From Lachnospiraceae bacterium NE2001 (GTDB lineage: Bacteria; Bacillota; Clostridia; Lachnospirales; Lachnospiraceae): a stretch of DNA of 64,000 nt. Location: the NCBI GenBank assembly GCA_900110635.1, contig FOEK01000017.1:16028-80027 (forward strand). The letters run 5' to 3'. Positions 9,098 to 17,905 of the stretch are shown here, piece by piece (position 1 is the first letter of the stretch; each line of letters starts with the position of its first letter). Under the pieces are notes generated by a model that ran no database searches, had not been told where the DNA came from, and saw only the letters and a list, made by a program, of their open reading frames with translations. A program made the position numbers and the translations under genes.

Positions 9098-12000
9098 ATG
9101 CCAAAGAAAACAAAAAATGAATGGTTGAGAAAATATAGTGGACCTTATGCTGAGTATGAGTTTGCCAGTCAGGCTAGAATGGTGATTTTAGAGGCAGTTC
9201 CAATTATTGAAGAAGAAGCTAACGAGCTTGGAATTAAGCTGAGAGATTCAATAACAGATTATGTTGATACAACTACCGAGCAGGATTATGGTAAGCCTAC
9301 TAAAAGAGTTGTTATAAATCTGGCTCAATTACAGAATCGAGATGGAGACCTTGACAAGGCCAATCAGCTGTACGAGGTGGTTGATGAATGCAAGAGGTTT
9401 TCAGATGATTTCCTGAATAATCTTGAGGGATCTAAAAAGATATTCAAGGAATTCTATAAACTTAACTTTATTAATCTCGATATGTCACGTGATGATCATA
9501 GTTATATACAGACCTATTATGATAATCCCATTCTTACAGCTACTCCAATGCTTATGGGTTGTGGACCGTTACTCCAAAAGAAGTTGGGTTCAAAGGAACC
9601 GGTTGATTATGAGAAGCTTGAACGTGATCTCAGGAAGCCGGATGGAAGGGGCTTCCTTGTTCCATATTTGAATATGTGCAAAGCCGTGAATACCATGCAT
9701 GAACTGAATTACCAGAAGGAGCATAACGATAGGTTTGGCTGGACCCCTAATGAAAAGCAGGAATATTTAAAGCAGTATAAGACTGTGCTTAAGTCATTTA
9801 TAGATAACTTTGATGAGCTTAGCAAAACTGTAGAAAAAAATGGAAATCTTTATAAGATGGGGGAACATTTAAATAATATACCAGAGGAACTGACTAATTC
9901 AGATAGAGATATGACCCATTATGTTGGTCAAATGAGAGGTCAGCTTAAGGCTATAGAGAATGGCTGGTCGTTGGAGGAGCTTCCTCTTATGGGGCAGATA
10001 GGCGAGGATCTTGCTCTTATAGATAGATACGTAAAGCGTGCACCTAAACAATTGCAAAAATCTAAGGATGAGCTTAAGGGACTTCAGAATGATATCAGTG
10101 ATATCAACAAAGGGATAGATGAACTAAATATTGAATTACTGAAGCTTCAAAAAATATCTGAGGAAAGAACTACTCCCAAAGGTCCTAATCAGCTGTCTGA
10201 GGCTGATCGACTGAAGCTTGAGAATAAGGAGATACTTGACTGGCATAAGGAATACTCCAAGACTCTTAAGGAGATGGAGAATAAAAAAACTGATAAGTCA
10301 AAGATAGATGCATTCAAGGCCGAAAATGCAGAAAAACTAGAACAATATGAAGCATTTAGATCCTTGTATGAGGAGTTTACTCTTTCTACGCAGATTGAAG
10401 CAATGAAGAAGCGTATTAAGGATGAACAAAAAGAGATAGAGAAAAAGCAGAAAGCTATTAAGAATAAAGAGGCTGAACTAGTTGAATGTTCAAAGGCTAT
10501 AGTTGAAAGCGAAAAGGCTCGTTCTGAGTCATATAAGCTAAGACATTTTGCTTGGAATAAGAAGATCAATAATCAGAATGACAAGATAGAGGTTCTGAAT
10601 GAATATAAGAAATATATATCAAAGGTAAAGGATCTGAAGCTTAGTTATGACCATTTGTTTACAGAAACCTTTGCAACCGAAAATGATAAGCCTCTTGAGG
10701 ATGTGGAGAAGAAGATAACTACTGGGTATGATGAAGTTGTTGAGTTAAATGAATATGCAAAGAAAAGAACCCAGTTCGATATTGATATCTATGGACCAAA
10801 TCCTAAGTATCATGACGAGTGGGAATCAAAGAATGTAATGTCTCGTCAGGATTTTGCCCAGTTTATTGTGCCATATCATGATCAGACGATGAAGGGTCTG
10901 CCTTTTAATGAAAAGGAGATGACTTATATTAATATGGCTGCAACCCTGGATGCAAAGGATGCAATCAGAGAGGCATTTAAGAATAATCCTCAGGGGGCTC
11001 TTAGCCCTGAACAGCTGGCATTTCAGAATTATTCTAACTGGATGGAGGATTTCAGCGTGGATGATGATGGTCCACGTGCCGGAACTTATCAGTTTAAGGG
11101 AATAATTCAGGCAGGCAGAGAGAGGGGCCTTGAGGCTATGCAGAAGTATGCAAGGGGAGATAAAGCTCCTGTTGCAGAGATGATGCAGAAGCTGATGTAT
11201 CGAACACAGAAGAACTTTGATCAAGTCGCAACCATAGGCAGGAATGCACCACATTTCTATAACCAGCTTAATACCTTTACTGGAATGCTGGAGAAGGATC
11301 CGGGACTTTTGAAAGAATTTCAAAAGTATAATGCTAAGCAGCCTAAGAATGTCAGAGTTGATCTTGATAAGATCAAAAAGATAAAGACTATATCAAGACT
11401 TCATTTGGAGTCTCTTAATGATGCAGATCGCTACAAAGAGTTTGTAGAGCAGTATGATAAGAATCTGGAGAATGCTCTGAAGGATTGCTATGGTAAGGAT
11501 GAGCGTCAGAAGGCTAAGAATTCTCTTGATAATCAGGGACAGCGTCTTAAGCTGAGTGCTCTAAGACATGATATTCTCAATACTGTATCTAATGCAGCTG
11601 ATAAGTATCGGAATACAACGAAACCATTTATTGATTCTGCGAATAAGATGAATGAAGAGGCGTTAGCAGGTAACCCGGTGCTCGCGATTCATAAAAAGTT
11701 TGTTACTGATAAGAATAACTCTGAAATGAGTGAGTTCTTTAAATCTGTTTCTACATCTGAAGGTTTGAAGGAATTTGATGCCTTTACTGACACGCTTATT
11801 GAGAAATATGGCCTTGATTTTGATGTCGAGAAGGGTCTTACTATGGGCGGAAAGCGTGTCGGAGAGGATCCTCGATTTGACTATGAATGTCAGAAGTATA
11901 TGCTGGAATGTGAGCAGAAGAAGCTTCTGAAGGAAATCAGCTCCGGAGAATATGAGCACAAGGTAAAGAGCGAAGAAGTTAGAAATGAACTTATTTCCAA

Positions 12001-13390
12001 GTACATGGTAAATAATCGTCAAATCTGTGAGCTGGAACGTGCCACAGAAACTGGCGTGCTTATGTCATTTTACAAAAGGGATGAGAGCTATTCGAAGGAT
12101 AATATTGATAAGGGCGTTGCTTACGAGAAGAAGGTAAAAGATTATATCGAGAAAATGGACTTCTCCAGCATGAACCCTGCTGAAATAGCTGAGCAGCTGA
12201 AGGTGGGCAAATATTCACTTGACGCTGTTTGCGGCGATATAGAGACGATAGTTGATAATGAGATGTATGCTGATCCAAAGAAGATTCAGGAGAAGCATTT
12301 TACCAGTCTTGAACAGAATGTATCAGTTTTATCAAGCAAGAAGTACTATAAGAAGGGCAGCGCCGAGTTCGACAAGCTCGTTGAAGAATTGCAGGAGCTG
12401 TGGCATAAGCATATTAACCTGGAAAAAGACTTCAAGGATATGCCTCACCATCCTTATGATGCCAAGGCTATAGCTGAAGAGGAGAAGAAGCTCCTTGACA
12501 GGATGGATAAGTATCTGCAGCGTAAAAAAGATGAAAAGGAAGCTGGCAAGGATAGCAAGATGGCCAGATCCAGAGTTGATGTAATGCAGGCAGCAAGAAA
12601 TAGGCTGGCTACAAGACTTGAAGAAGATCTCAATATGGCTGACCGTTCTGAGGAGAGGCTTAAGGGTGCTGAAGCAACGGCTGAGCTGATGAATAAGAAA
12701 ATAGAGAAGCGTAAGGACGTAGCTGAGGTAACAGGTCAGGAAATCCTCGATTCTGGAATAGAAGAAGAGGTATATCAGAGAAATCAGTTCGCAAAGAACG
12801 CTAAAGAGGCTGGCCCTAAGATCATAAATGACACTGAAAAGATTGACAGACTCTATGAATCTGTAAAGAATACCCTCTATTACCAGACACTTAAAGATGT
12901 ATTTGGACCGAAGAAGGGTGACAGCAGGATAATAACTGAGAAGAATAGTAATATGCTTAAGGCAAAGCTGGGAGAAGGCTTAACCCCCGAGGCTGACAAG
13001 GCCATGAATAACATAATGAATACCAGGTTTGGCAAGATGATAACAACTACTCTTCTAAACAATATGATCAATGGCAAGGCTGACACAAGTCACGAGGGAA
13101 TAGTCAAGCTTCGTGATGAAACCCTGAGAAAATGCTTCAAGCTCGCTATGGATGATAAGAATCCAAATAGGAAAGCAGATGTTAAAGAGGTTCTCGAGGT
13201 TGGACAGTCACTGGGATCTCCAGAGCTTACCAAGGAATATCTCAACTACGAGAAAGCCCAGAAGGAGGCGGCCAGAAAGGCAGCTCAGAAGAAGATGGAA
13301 GAAAAGATGAGCCTGAAAAAACTGGAACAGAAAAACCCAGACCAGAAAAAGCTAGAAAAGAAAGAAGAAATAAAAGGACCTAAAAAATAA
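9098..13390 (+). CDS. 1430-aa coiled-coil protein of unknown function
   Basis: I do not recognise this protein. The start is placed at the ATG preceded by GAGAGGTGAAG; an in-frame TTG at 9011 inside the repeat has no ribosome binding site. The protein is hydrophilic throughout, with no signal peptide, transmembrane helix or clear enzymatic motif. Strong heptad-like charged helices lie near residues 320-365 and 430-480. The last 60 residues are a Lys/Glu/Gln-rich tail. The middle contains less repetitive helical sequence (about 580-1000). Like the 935-aa protein 1.7 kb upstream, it is very long, cytoplasmic-looking and preceded by the same palindromic repeat, so a joint function is possible. 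Scaffold, filament or effector-like roles are guesses. A repeat-type palindrome just after the stop probably serves as terminator. Confidence 0.8.
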   Translation: MPKKTKNEWLRKYSGPYAEYEFASQARMVILEAVPIIEEEANELGIKLRDSITDYVDTTTEQDYGKPTKRVVINLAQLQNRDGDLDKANQLYEVVDECKRFSDDFLNNLEGSKKIFKEFYKLNFINLDMSRDDHSYIQTYYDNPILTATPMLMGCGPLLQKKLGSKEPVDYEKLERDLRKPDGRGFLVPYLNMCKAVNTMHELNYQKEHNDRFGWTPNEKQEYLKQYKTVLKSFIDNFDELSKTVEKNGNLYKMGEHLNNIPEELTNSDRDMTHYVGQMRGQLKAIENGWSLEELPLMGQIGEDLALIDRYVKRAPKQLQKSKDELKGLQNDISDINKGIDELNIELLKLQKISEERTTPKGPNQLSEADRLKLENKEILDWHKEYSKTLKEMENKKTDKSKIDAFKAENAEKLEQYEAFRSLYEEFTLSTQIEAMKKRIKDEQKEIEKKQKAIKNKEAELVECSKAIVESEKARSESYKLRHFAWNKKINNQNDKIEVLNEYKKYISKVKDLKLSYDHLFTETFATENDKPLEDVEKKITTGYDEVVELNEYAKKRTQFDIDIYGPNPKYHDEWESKNVMSRQDFAQFIVPYHDQTMKGLPFNEKEMTYINMAATLDAKDAIREAFKNNPQGALSPEQLAFQNYSNWMEDFSVDDDGPRAGTYQFKGIIQAGRERGLEAMQKYARGDKAPVAEMMQKLMYRTQKNFDQVATIGRNAPHFYNQLNTFTGMLEKDPGLLKEFQKYNAKQPKNVRVDLDKIKKIKTISRLHLESLNDADRYKEFVEQYDKNLENALKDCYGKDERQKAKNSLDNQGQRLKLSALRHDILNTVSNAADKYRNTTKPFIDSANKMNEEALAGNPVLAIHKKFVTDKNNSEMSEFFKSVSTSEGLKEFDAFTDTLIEKYGLDFDVEKGLTMGGKRVGEDPRFDYECQKYMLECEQKKLLKEISSGEYEHKVKSEEVRNELISKYMVNNRQICELERATETGVLMSFYKRDESYSKDNIDKGVAYEKKVKDYIEKMDFSSMNPAEIAEQLKVGKYSLDAVCGDIETIVDNEMYADPKKIQEKHFTSLEQNVSVLSSKKYYKKGSAEFDKLVEELQELWHKHINLEKDFKDMPHHPYDAKAIAEEEKKLLDRMDKYLQRKKDEKEAGKDSKMARSRVDVMQAARNRLATRLEEDLNMADRSEERLKGAEATAELMNKKIEKRKDVAEVTGQEILDSGIEEEVYQRNQFAKNAKEAGPKIINDTEKIDRLYESVKNTLYYQTLKDVFGPKKGDSRIITEKNSNMLKAKLGEGLTPEADKAMNNIMNTRFGKMITTTLLNNMINGKADTSHEGIVKLRDETLRKCFKLAMDDKNPNRKADVKEVLEVGQSLGSPELTKEYLNYEKAQKEAARKAAQKKMEEKMSLKKLEQKNPDQKKLEKKEEIKGPKK

Positions 13391-13391
13391 C

Positions 13392-13447
13392 AAAATGTGC
13401 AGCTGGGGACGGACCTATGTGCAGTGGGGACAGTCCCCACTGCACAT
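13392..13447. repeat. 56-bp dispersed palindrome, copy 1 (likely terminator)
   Basis: The core 13417-13447 is a perfect palindrome with 15-bp arms, ATGTGCAGTGGGGAC and its complement, around one central base. It is followed by TTTTTGTTTTT on the + strand, so it can end transcription of the 1430-aa protein gene. A near-identical unit lies at 14371-14426. The two copies bracket the HTH/DUF2975 pair. Confidence 0.85.
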
Positions 13448-13455
13448 TTTTGTTT

Positions 13456-13665
13456 TTATTCATCGGGTACGAACTCCAGTATGTCCCCTGGCTGACACTC
13501 CAGGGCGGTGCAGATTGCATTTAACGTCGAGAAGCGTATAGCGCTGACTTTTCCAGTTTTTAGCTTTGACAGGTTGACGTTGCTGACGCCCACTTTTTCA
13601 CTGAGCTCGTTGAGACTCATTTTCCTATCCGCCATAACGCGGTCTAATCTTAGTATTATTGCCAT
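13456..13665 (-). CDS. XRE/YozG-type HTH regulator, partner of the DUF2975 protein
   Basis: This 69-aa cytoplasmic DNA-binding protein has a helix-turn-helix at residues about 15-45 (MSLNELSEKVGVSNVNLSKLK) and ends in the family-typical GDILEFVPDE. The start is the ATG preceded by AAGGAGG, which makes it 17 residues shorter than the longest frame. Its ribosome binding site overlaps the last codons of the DUF2975 gene, so the two are translationally linked. HTH/DUF2975 pairs are common in Firmicutes and the regulator usually controls its own operon. The CGATAA repeats at the operon promoter are the likely target here. The effector signal is unknown. Confidence 0.88.
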   Translation of the reverse strand: MAIILRLDRVMADRKMSLNELSEKVGVSNVNLSKLKTGKVSAIRFSTLNAICTALECQPGDILEFVPDE

Positions 13666-13675
13666 GTCCGCCTCC

Positions 13676-14173
13676 TTATATTGTCTCGTCGGATTCCTGC
13701 TGAAGAATCGCTCCATACTTTATGACATAAGCAAGGAAAACGAACAGCAGGCCTATGAGAATATTAACAGGAGAAAACAGAGTTGGCAGGAACTCTTGAT
13801 GATATCCGAGAACGATAATGGCGATAGTGGAAGGGATAAATCCTTCAAGGATTGTCAGTATACCTATCACACGGATTATCTGAGCATTTTTATTTGCAAA
13901 TGGTGCTCCATTTCTCGATATAGTGATAAACATTATGGCTGAAATAAGCATTACTATTGTAACAATGCAAAATGCGATTCCATTTTTTAAAAATGCATAT
14001 TGATTCATGTATGCAAGTGAATCGGAAGTATATTGTTCATCCGTAAGTCTTGTATAAGCGCCAGATAGATAACTAATGGATATGATGCTTTCAAGTAGTG
14101 CACAGGTTATGCATATGATGCCTATTATAAGGCTTCCTTTCTTCATTTTACTAATAACTATGTCTTTATTCAT
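13676..14173 (-). CDS. DUF2975 membrane protein
   Basis: This 165-aa integral membrane protein has four predicted helices, near residues 15-37, 64-87, 103-122 and 130-155, with an extracellular-looking loop between the first two. The start is the ATG (MNKDIVIS) after GGAGG; an upstream GTG that contains that GGAGG is less likely. DUF2975 proteins are found next to small YozG-like HTH proteins, as here (next gene, 10 bases away). They are thought to sense or transmit a membrane signal to the regulator, but this is not established. It is the first gene of a two-gene operon driven by the promoter at 14244-14272. Confidence 0.82.
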   Translation of the reverse strand: MNKDIVISKMKKGSLIIGIICITCALLESIISISYLSGAYTRLTDEQYTSDSLAYMNQYAFLKNGIAFCIVTIVMLISAIMFITISRNGAPFANKNAQIIRVIGILTILEGFIPSTIAIIVLGYHQEFLPTLFSPVNILIGLLFVFLAYVIKYGAILQQESDETI

Positions 14174-14209
14174 AAAAACCTCCACGAATTGTCTTTTAAT
14201 AAACCGGCT

Positions 14210-14237
14210 TACACAGGGCCGTTCCTCTCCCTGTGTT
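14210..14237 (-). promoter_or_regulatory. hairpin in the DUF2975 leader
   Basis: An 8-bp perfect stem ACACAGGG/CCCTGTGT with a 10-base loop lies immediately after the predicted transcription start, between the promoter and the ribosome binding site. It may stabilise the mRNA or act in attenuation; there is no T-run. Confidence 0.5.
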
Positions 14238-14243
14238 GAAGCG

Positions 14244-14306
14244 ATAATACAATATCATTTTACATTTGTCAACTAAAAATTATCGATAAACGATAAATAA
14301 TTATCG
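14244..14306 (-). promoter_or_regulatory. promoter and CGATAA operator cluster of the DUF2975-HTH operon
   Basis: On the minus strand there is TTGACA (14272-14267), a 17-base spacer and TATTAT (14249-14244). The hexamer CGATAA or its complement occurs at 14243-14248, 14280-14285, 14291-14296 and 14301-14306. One copy overlaps the -10 and three lie just upstream of the -35, two of them forming the dyad TTATCG-N5-CGATAA. This layout suits autoregulation by the HTH protein. Confidence 0.7.
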
Positions 14307-14370
14307 AAAAGTAGTTTTGGCCAGTGTTACAAACTCAAGTTTTTACTCGACAAACCCCGTAGTATTATAT

Positions 14371-14426
14371 AAAATGTGCAATTAGGGACAGACCTATGTG
14401 CAATGGGGACAGTCCCCATTGCACAT
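14371..14426. repeat. 56-bp dispersed palindrome, copy 2
   Basis: It is the same unit as 13392-13447, with compensating changes that keep the 15-bp palindrome ATGTGCAATGGGGAC and its complement intact (14396-14426). It ends 13 bases before the methyltransferase start. Compensatory substitutions suggest selection on the hairpin. Confidence 0.85.
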
Positions 14427-14439
14427 GCGAGGAGAGAAG

Positions 14440-15588
14440 ATGGAAGAAAGATTTGAACTTATTGCACCGTGCCATTTTGGTCTGGAGGCGGTGCTGAAGA
14501 AGGAGATACAGAACCTGGGATATGAGATAGTTGAGGTGGAAGACGGCAGAGTGACATTTGCAGGTCCTGCTTCGGCCATTGCCAGGGCGAATATTGGAAT
14601 CAGGACAAGTGAGAGAATCCTGCTGAAATGTGGTCAGTTTAAGGCTGTGACTTTCGATGAGCTGTATGAGGGGATTAAGCATATCCCTTGGGCTAGGATC
14701 ATTCCGAGAGATGGCAGGTTCTGGGTTACGAAGGCTACAACCAATAAGTCCAAGCTTTTTAGTGAGACTTCGATTCAGAGTATCGCCAAGAAGGCTATGG
14801 TTGAATCCATGTCAAATACTTATCATATCAACCGCTTCACCGAAGATGGCGAGGATTATCCGGTTCGTATCTTTATAAAGAAGGACGTTGTCACGGTGGG
14901 GCTTGATACAACGGGTACATCCCTCCACAAGAGGGGCTATCGTACTTTGGTGGGTAAGGCTCCGATTTCTGAGACTCTTGCGGCGGCTCTCATTATGCTG
15001 ACGCCTTGGAGAGCAGACAGGCTGCTGGTGGATCCCTTCTGCGGAAGCGGTACATTTCCCATTGAAGCAGCAATGATAGGTGCTAATATTGCTCCCGGTG
15101 TTAACCGCGATTTTACCTCCTGCACCTGGGAGAAGCTGATCGATAAGAAGATCTGGTACGAGGCGTATGACGAGGCGAGGTCGCTGGAGAAAACTGATAT
15201 CGAGATGCATATTCAGGGCTACGACCTGGATAGTGATATAGTAAAATGTGCCGCAAAGAACGCGGAGGCAGCGGGAGTGGGGCAGTATATACATTTCCAG
15301 CAGAGACCTGTAAGGGAACTCAGCAGTCCAAAGTCCTACGGATTTATCATCACAAATCCTCCGTACGGCGAGAGACTTGAGGAGAAGGAAGCACTGCCTG
15401 AACTCTATAAAACCATCGGCGAGAGATATAAGGCGCTGGACAACTGGTCTATGTTTCTGATCACCTCATACGAGGAGGCGGAGAAATACATAGGACGGAA
15501 GGCGGATAAAAACCGCAAGATATATAATGGAATGATCAAATCGTATTATTACCAGTTTATGGGCGCACGCCCACCTAAGAGGTCTTAG
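14440..15588 (+). CDS. THUMP-domain class I RNA methyltransferase (RlmL/YpsC-like)
   Basis: It is a SAM-dependent guanine-N2 RNA methyltransferase, probably acting on 23S rRNA. The THUMP RNA-binding domain covers about residues 5-155. The RlmL-type Rossmann domain follows with the SAM-binding DPFCGSGTFPIEAA near 198-211 and the catalytic NPPYGERL near 300. The start is the ATG (MEERFEL) after GAGGAGAG, giving 382 aa; the frame extends upstream into the palindromic repeat, but that start is not credible. The gene is between repeats and has no obvious operon partner; the protease gene begins 24 bases after its stop. Confidence 0.9.
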   Translation: MEERFELIAPCHFGLEAVLKKEIQNLGYEIVEVEDGRVTFAGPASAIARANIGIRTSERILLKCGQFKAVTFDELYEGIKHIPWARIIPRDGRFWVTKATTNKSKLFSETSIQSIAKKAMVESMSNTYHINRFTEDGEDYPVRIFIKKDVVTVGLDTTGTSLHKRGYRTLVGKAPISETLAAALIMLTPWRADRLLVDPFCGSGTFPIEAAMIGANIAPGVNRDFTSCTWEKLIDKKIWYEAYDEARSLEKTDIEMHIQGYDLDSDIVKCAAKNAEAAGVGQYIHFQQRPVRELSSPKSYGFIITNPPYGERLEEKEALPELYKTIGERYKALDNWSMFLITSYEEAEKYIGRKADKNRKIYNGMIKSYYYQFMGARPPKRS

Positions 15589-15612
15589 AATAATAAATAA
15601 AAGGAAAAATGG

Positions 15613-17262
15613 ATGAAAAAAATACTTAGTATTCTTTTAATACTAATTGTTGTATTTGCCATAATTATATATATGCCTCGCAAGGAGGAAAGTGAGATCA
15701 CACCAGGCGCGGAATCCGAGGCAGCACTGGATGATATTATCCAGAAGAAGCTGGCACAGATTGAAGAGGACGGTCTGGATGTTCGGATCGCAGGGAAGAG
15801 CCTGGGCAGCTTTGGATACAATATAAGGCTTGATGAAAAGGCTGAGATTCTTGCGCCGGAGGACTTTCTTGAGGATATAATGTGCTGTTCGGTTAATGTC
15901 TATTCGGATGGTCGCGTTGAGCTGGACCGAAGTGAGACCGAGCTTAAGTTTGCAGCTAAGGATGTGCAGAACATTGAGGAGGTTCTCTATATTCCAATCT
16001 CGGCTTACCTGTCACAGCTTGGTTATGAGGTGAAATATAATCTCGTGACGGGAATGGTGGACTTCACAAATACCGATGGCGGCGATTACCTGCCGAAGGC
16101 TTATGATATGCGGGAACACGACCGAGTTACGCCTGTTCGGAATCAGGGGACTTACGGCACCTGCTGGGCCTTCGCATCACTGGGAGCCCTCGAAAGCATT
16201 TCACTTCCTAAAGAGGAAAAAATCTACTCTGTGGATCATATGTCCATGAACAACGGTTTCAGTCTTGACCTCAGCGAGGGCGGCGAGCACACCATGAGCC
16301 TGGCGTACCTGGCATCCTGGGAGGGGCCGGTTCTTGAGTCGGACGATGAATATGGTGATGGCGAGACGAACACGGAGCTTACTGCTGTGAAGCATCTCAA
16401 GGAGGCTATCATCATTGACGACCGGGACGAGGAGAAGATAAAGAGCGCCATTTATAAGTACGGCGGTGTTGAGACTAGTATTTATATGGAAATGTCATAT
16501 GGCGATTTCATTTCAGAGTATTACAACTCCGATACCTCCTGCTATTATTATAATGGAACTGAAAAGCCAAACCACGACCTGGTTGTGGTGGGCTGGGATG
16601 ACGACTATCCAAAGGAGAACTTTACACCTGAACCCAGCAGGAACGGTGCTTATATCTGCAAGAACAGCTGGGGCGAGGAGTTTGGTGACAAGGGCTACTT
16701 CTACGTGTCCTATGATGACGTAAACATTTGCGGTAAATCCATAGTCTATACAAAGCTGGCGGAACCTGACAACTACGACAATATCTACCAGTCGGATCTT
16801 CTGGGCTGGGTTGGCCAGATGGGCTTCGACAAAGAAGAAGCTTATTTTGCAAATGTATATACCGCGGAAAATGACGAGATCCTTAAGGCTGTGTCTTTCT
16901 ATGCAACGGGGCCGAACACGAAGTTCTCGGTGTATGTGGTGACAAACTATGAGGATATGTCTTCGTTAAATGGCGGCAGGCAGCAGATTGGAAAGGGCGA
17001 GACTCGCTACGCTGGCTACTACACTGTGGACCTGAAGCGGGATATAGAACTGAAAAAGGGCCAGAAATATGCTATCATAGTGAGCGTGAATACGCCGGGC
17101 AGCGAACGGCCCATAGCGATAGAATGTGACGGCGGTGAAAGGACAGCTAACCTGGACCTCACTGATGGCGAGGGCTATGTCAGCCTCTACGGCGAGGTGT
17201 GGTACAGCGCCGAAGAGAGCGACACCAACGTGTGCCTCAAAGCCTTCACCGACAACCAATAA
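15613..17262 (+). CDS. membrane-anchored papain-like (C1) cysteine protease with C-terminal lectin-like domain
   Basis: An uncleaved signal anchor (residues 4-20) leads to the cell surface. A propeptide-like region (30-165) precedes the C1 domain. Catalytic residues are visible: Q178 and C184 in RNQGTYGTCWAFA, H321 in NHDLVVVGWDDD, and N351 in KNSWGEEFG. From about 385 on there is a beta-rich domain like the lectin-like domain often found after C1 domains in clostridial surface proteases. It would cut peptides or surface proteins outside the cell. No sortase motif is seen, so the N-terminal helix is the only anchor. It follows the methyltransferase by 24 bases and is ended by a repeat that doubles as a terminator. 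Confidence 0.9.
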   Translation: MKKILSILLILIVVFAIIIYMPRKEESEITPGAESEAALDDIIQKKLAQIEEDGLDVRIAGKSLGSFGYNIRLDEKAEILAPEDFLEDIMCCSVNVYSDGRVELDRSETELKFAAKDVQNIEEVLYIPISAYLSQLGYEVKYNLVTGMVDFTNTDGGDYLPKAYDMREHDRVTPVRNQGTYGTCWAFASLGALESISLPKEEKIYSVDHMSMNNGFSLDLSEGGEHTMSLAYLASWEGPVLESDDEYGDGETNTELTAVKHLKEAIIIDDRDEEKIKSAIYKYGGVETSIYMEMSYGDFISEYYNSDTSCYYYNGTEKPNHDLVVVGWDDDYPKENFTPEPSRNGAYICKNSWGEEFGDKGYFYVSYDDVNICGKSIVYTKLAEPDNYDNIYQSDLLGWVGQMGFDKEEAYFANVYTAENDEILKAVSFYATGPNTKFSVYVVTNYEDMSSLNGGRQQIGKGETRYAGYYTVDLKRDIELKKGQKYAIIVSVNTPGSERPIAIECDGGERTANLDLTDGEGYVSLYGEVWYSAEESDTNVCLKAFTDNQ

Positions 17263-17289
17263 AAGACGGAGAACCGTCCCCTGTCTTTT
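17261..17289. repeat. GACAG-type dispersed palindrome, between protease and rdgB
   Basis: It is related to the 25-bp units at 34144, 34204, 37713 and 41832. The stem AAAGAC/GTCTTT is followed by TTTG, so it may terminate the protease transcript. Confidence 0.75.
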
Positions 17290-17308
17290 GATTTGAAATG
17301 GAGGAATT

Positions 17309-17905
17309 ATGAAGAAGTTAGTTTTTGCAACGGGAAATATGAACAAGCTGAGGGAGATCAAGGCGATACTTGCTGATCTGGATGTTGAGGTGCTCTCTAT
17401 GAAGGATGCGGGAGTCGACATCGACATAATTGAGGATGGTACGACATTTGAGGAAAATGCTCTTATCAAGGCTCGTGCTGTATGTAAGGCAAGCGGCCAT
17501 CTGGCCCTGGCTGATGATTCAGGCCTCGAGGTAGATGCGCTGGGCAAGGAGCCTGGAATCTATTCGGCGAGATATATGGGGGAGGATACCTCCTACGATA
17601 TAAAGAATACAAATATTATAGAACGTCTTGAGGGTGTTCCTGACGAGGAGAGAACCGCCAGATTCGTATGCGCTATGGCAGCTGTCTTCCCAGACGGAAC
17701 AGAGAAGACATTTGTCCGCACCATGGAAGGCCGGATCGGCTATGAAATAGCTGGTGAAAATGGTTTCGGCTACGATCCAATCTTCTTCCTGCCAGAGTAT
17801 GGCAAGACCTCGGCTGAGATCAGTCCTGAGGAGAAGAACGCTATCAGCCACCGCGGTAAGGCACTCCGCGCCCTGGCCGACTACCTCAAAGACAAAGAGT
17901 TTTAA
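17309..17905 (+). CDS. rdgB: XTP/dITP pyrophosphatase (RdgB/HAM1)
   Basis: It hydrolyses non-canonical purine triphosphates (XTP, dITP, ITP) to monophosphates and keeps them out of DNA and RNA. Family motifs are seen: the N-terminal FATGNMNKLREI, TFEENALIKARA, LADDSGLEVDALG (the metal/base-binding Asp pair), GYDPIFF, and SHRGKAL near the end. The 198-aa length is standard. AATGGAGG precedes the ATG. The stop codon overlaps the start of the phosphoesterase gene (TAATG), so the two are translationally coupled. This pairing is common in Clostridia. Confidence 0.97.
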   Translation: MKKLVFATGNMNKLREIKAILADLDVEVLSMKDAGVDIDIIEDGTTFEENALIKARAVCKASGHLALADDSGLEVDALGKEPGIYSARYMGEDTSYDIKNTNIIERLEGVPDEERTARFVCAMAAVFPDGTEKTFVRTMEGRIGYEIAGENGFGYDPIFFLPEYGKTSAEISPEEKNAISHRGKALRALADYLKDKEF

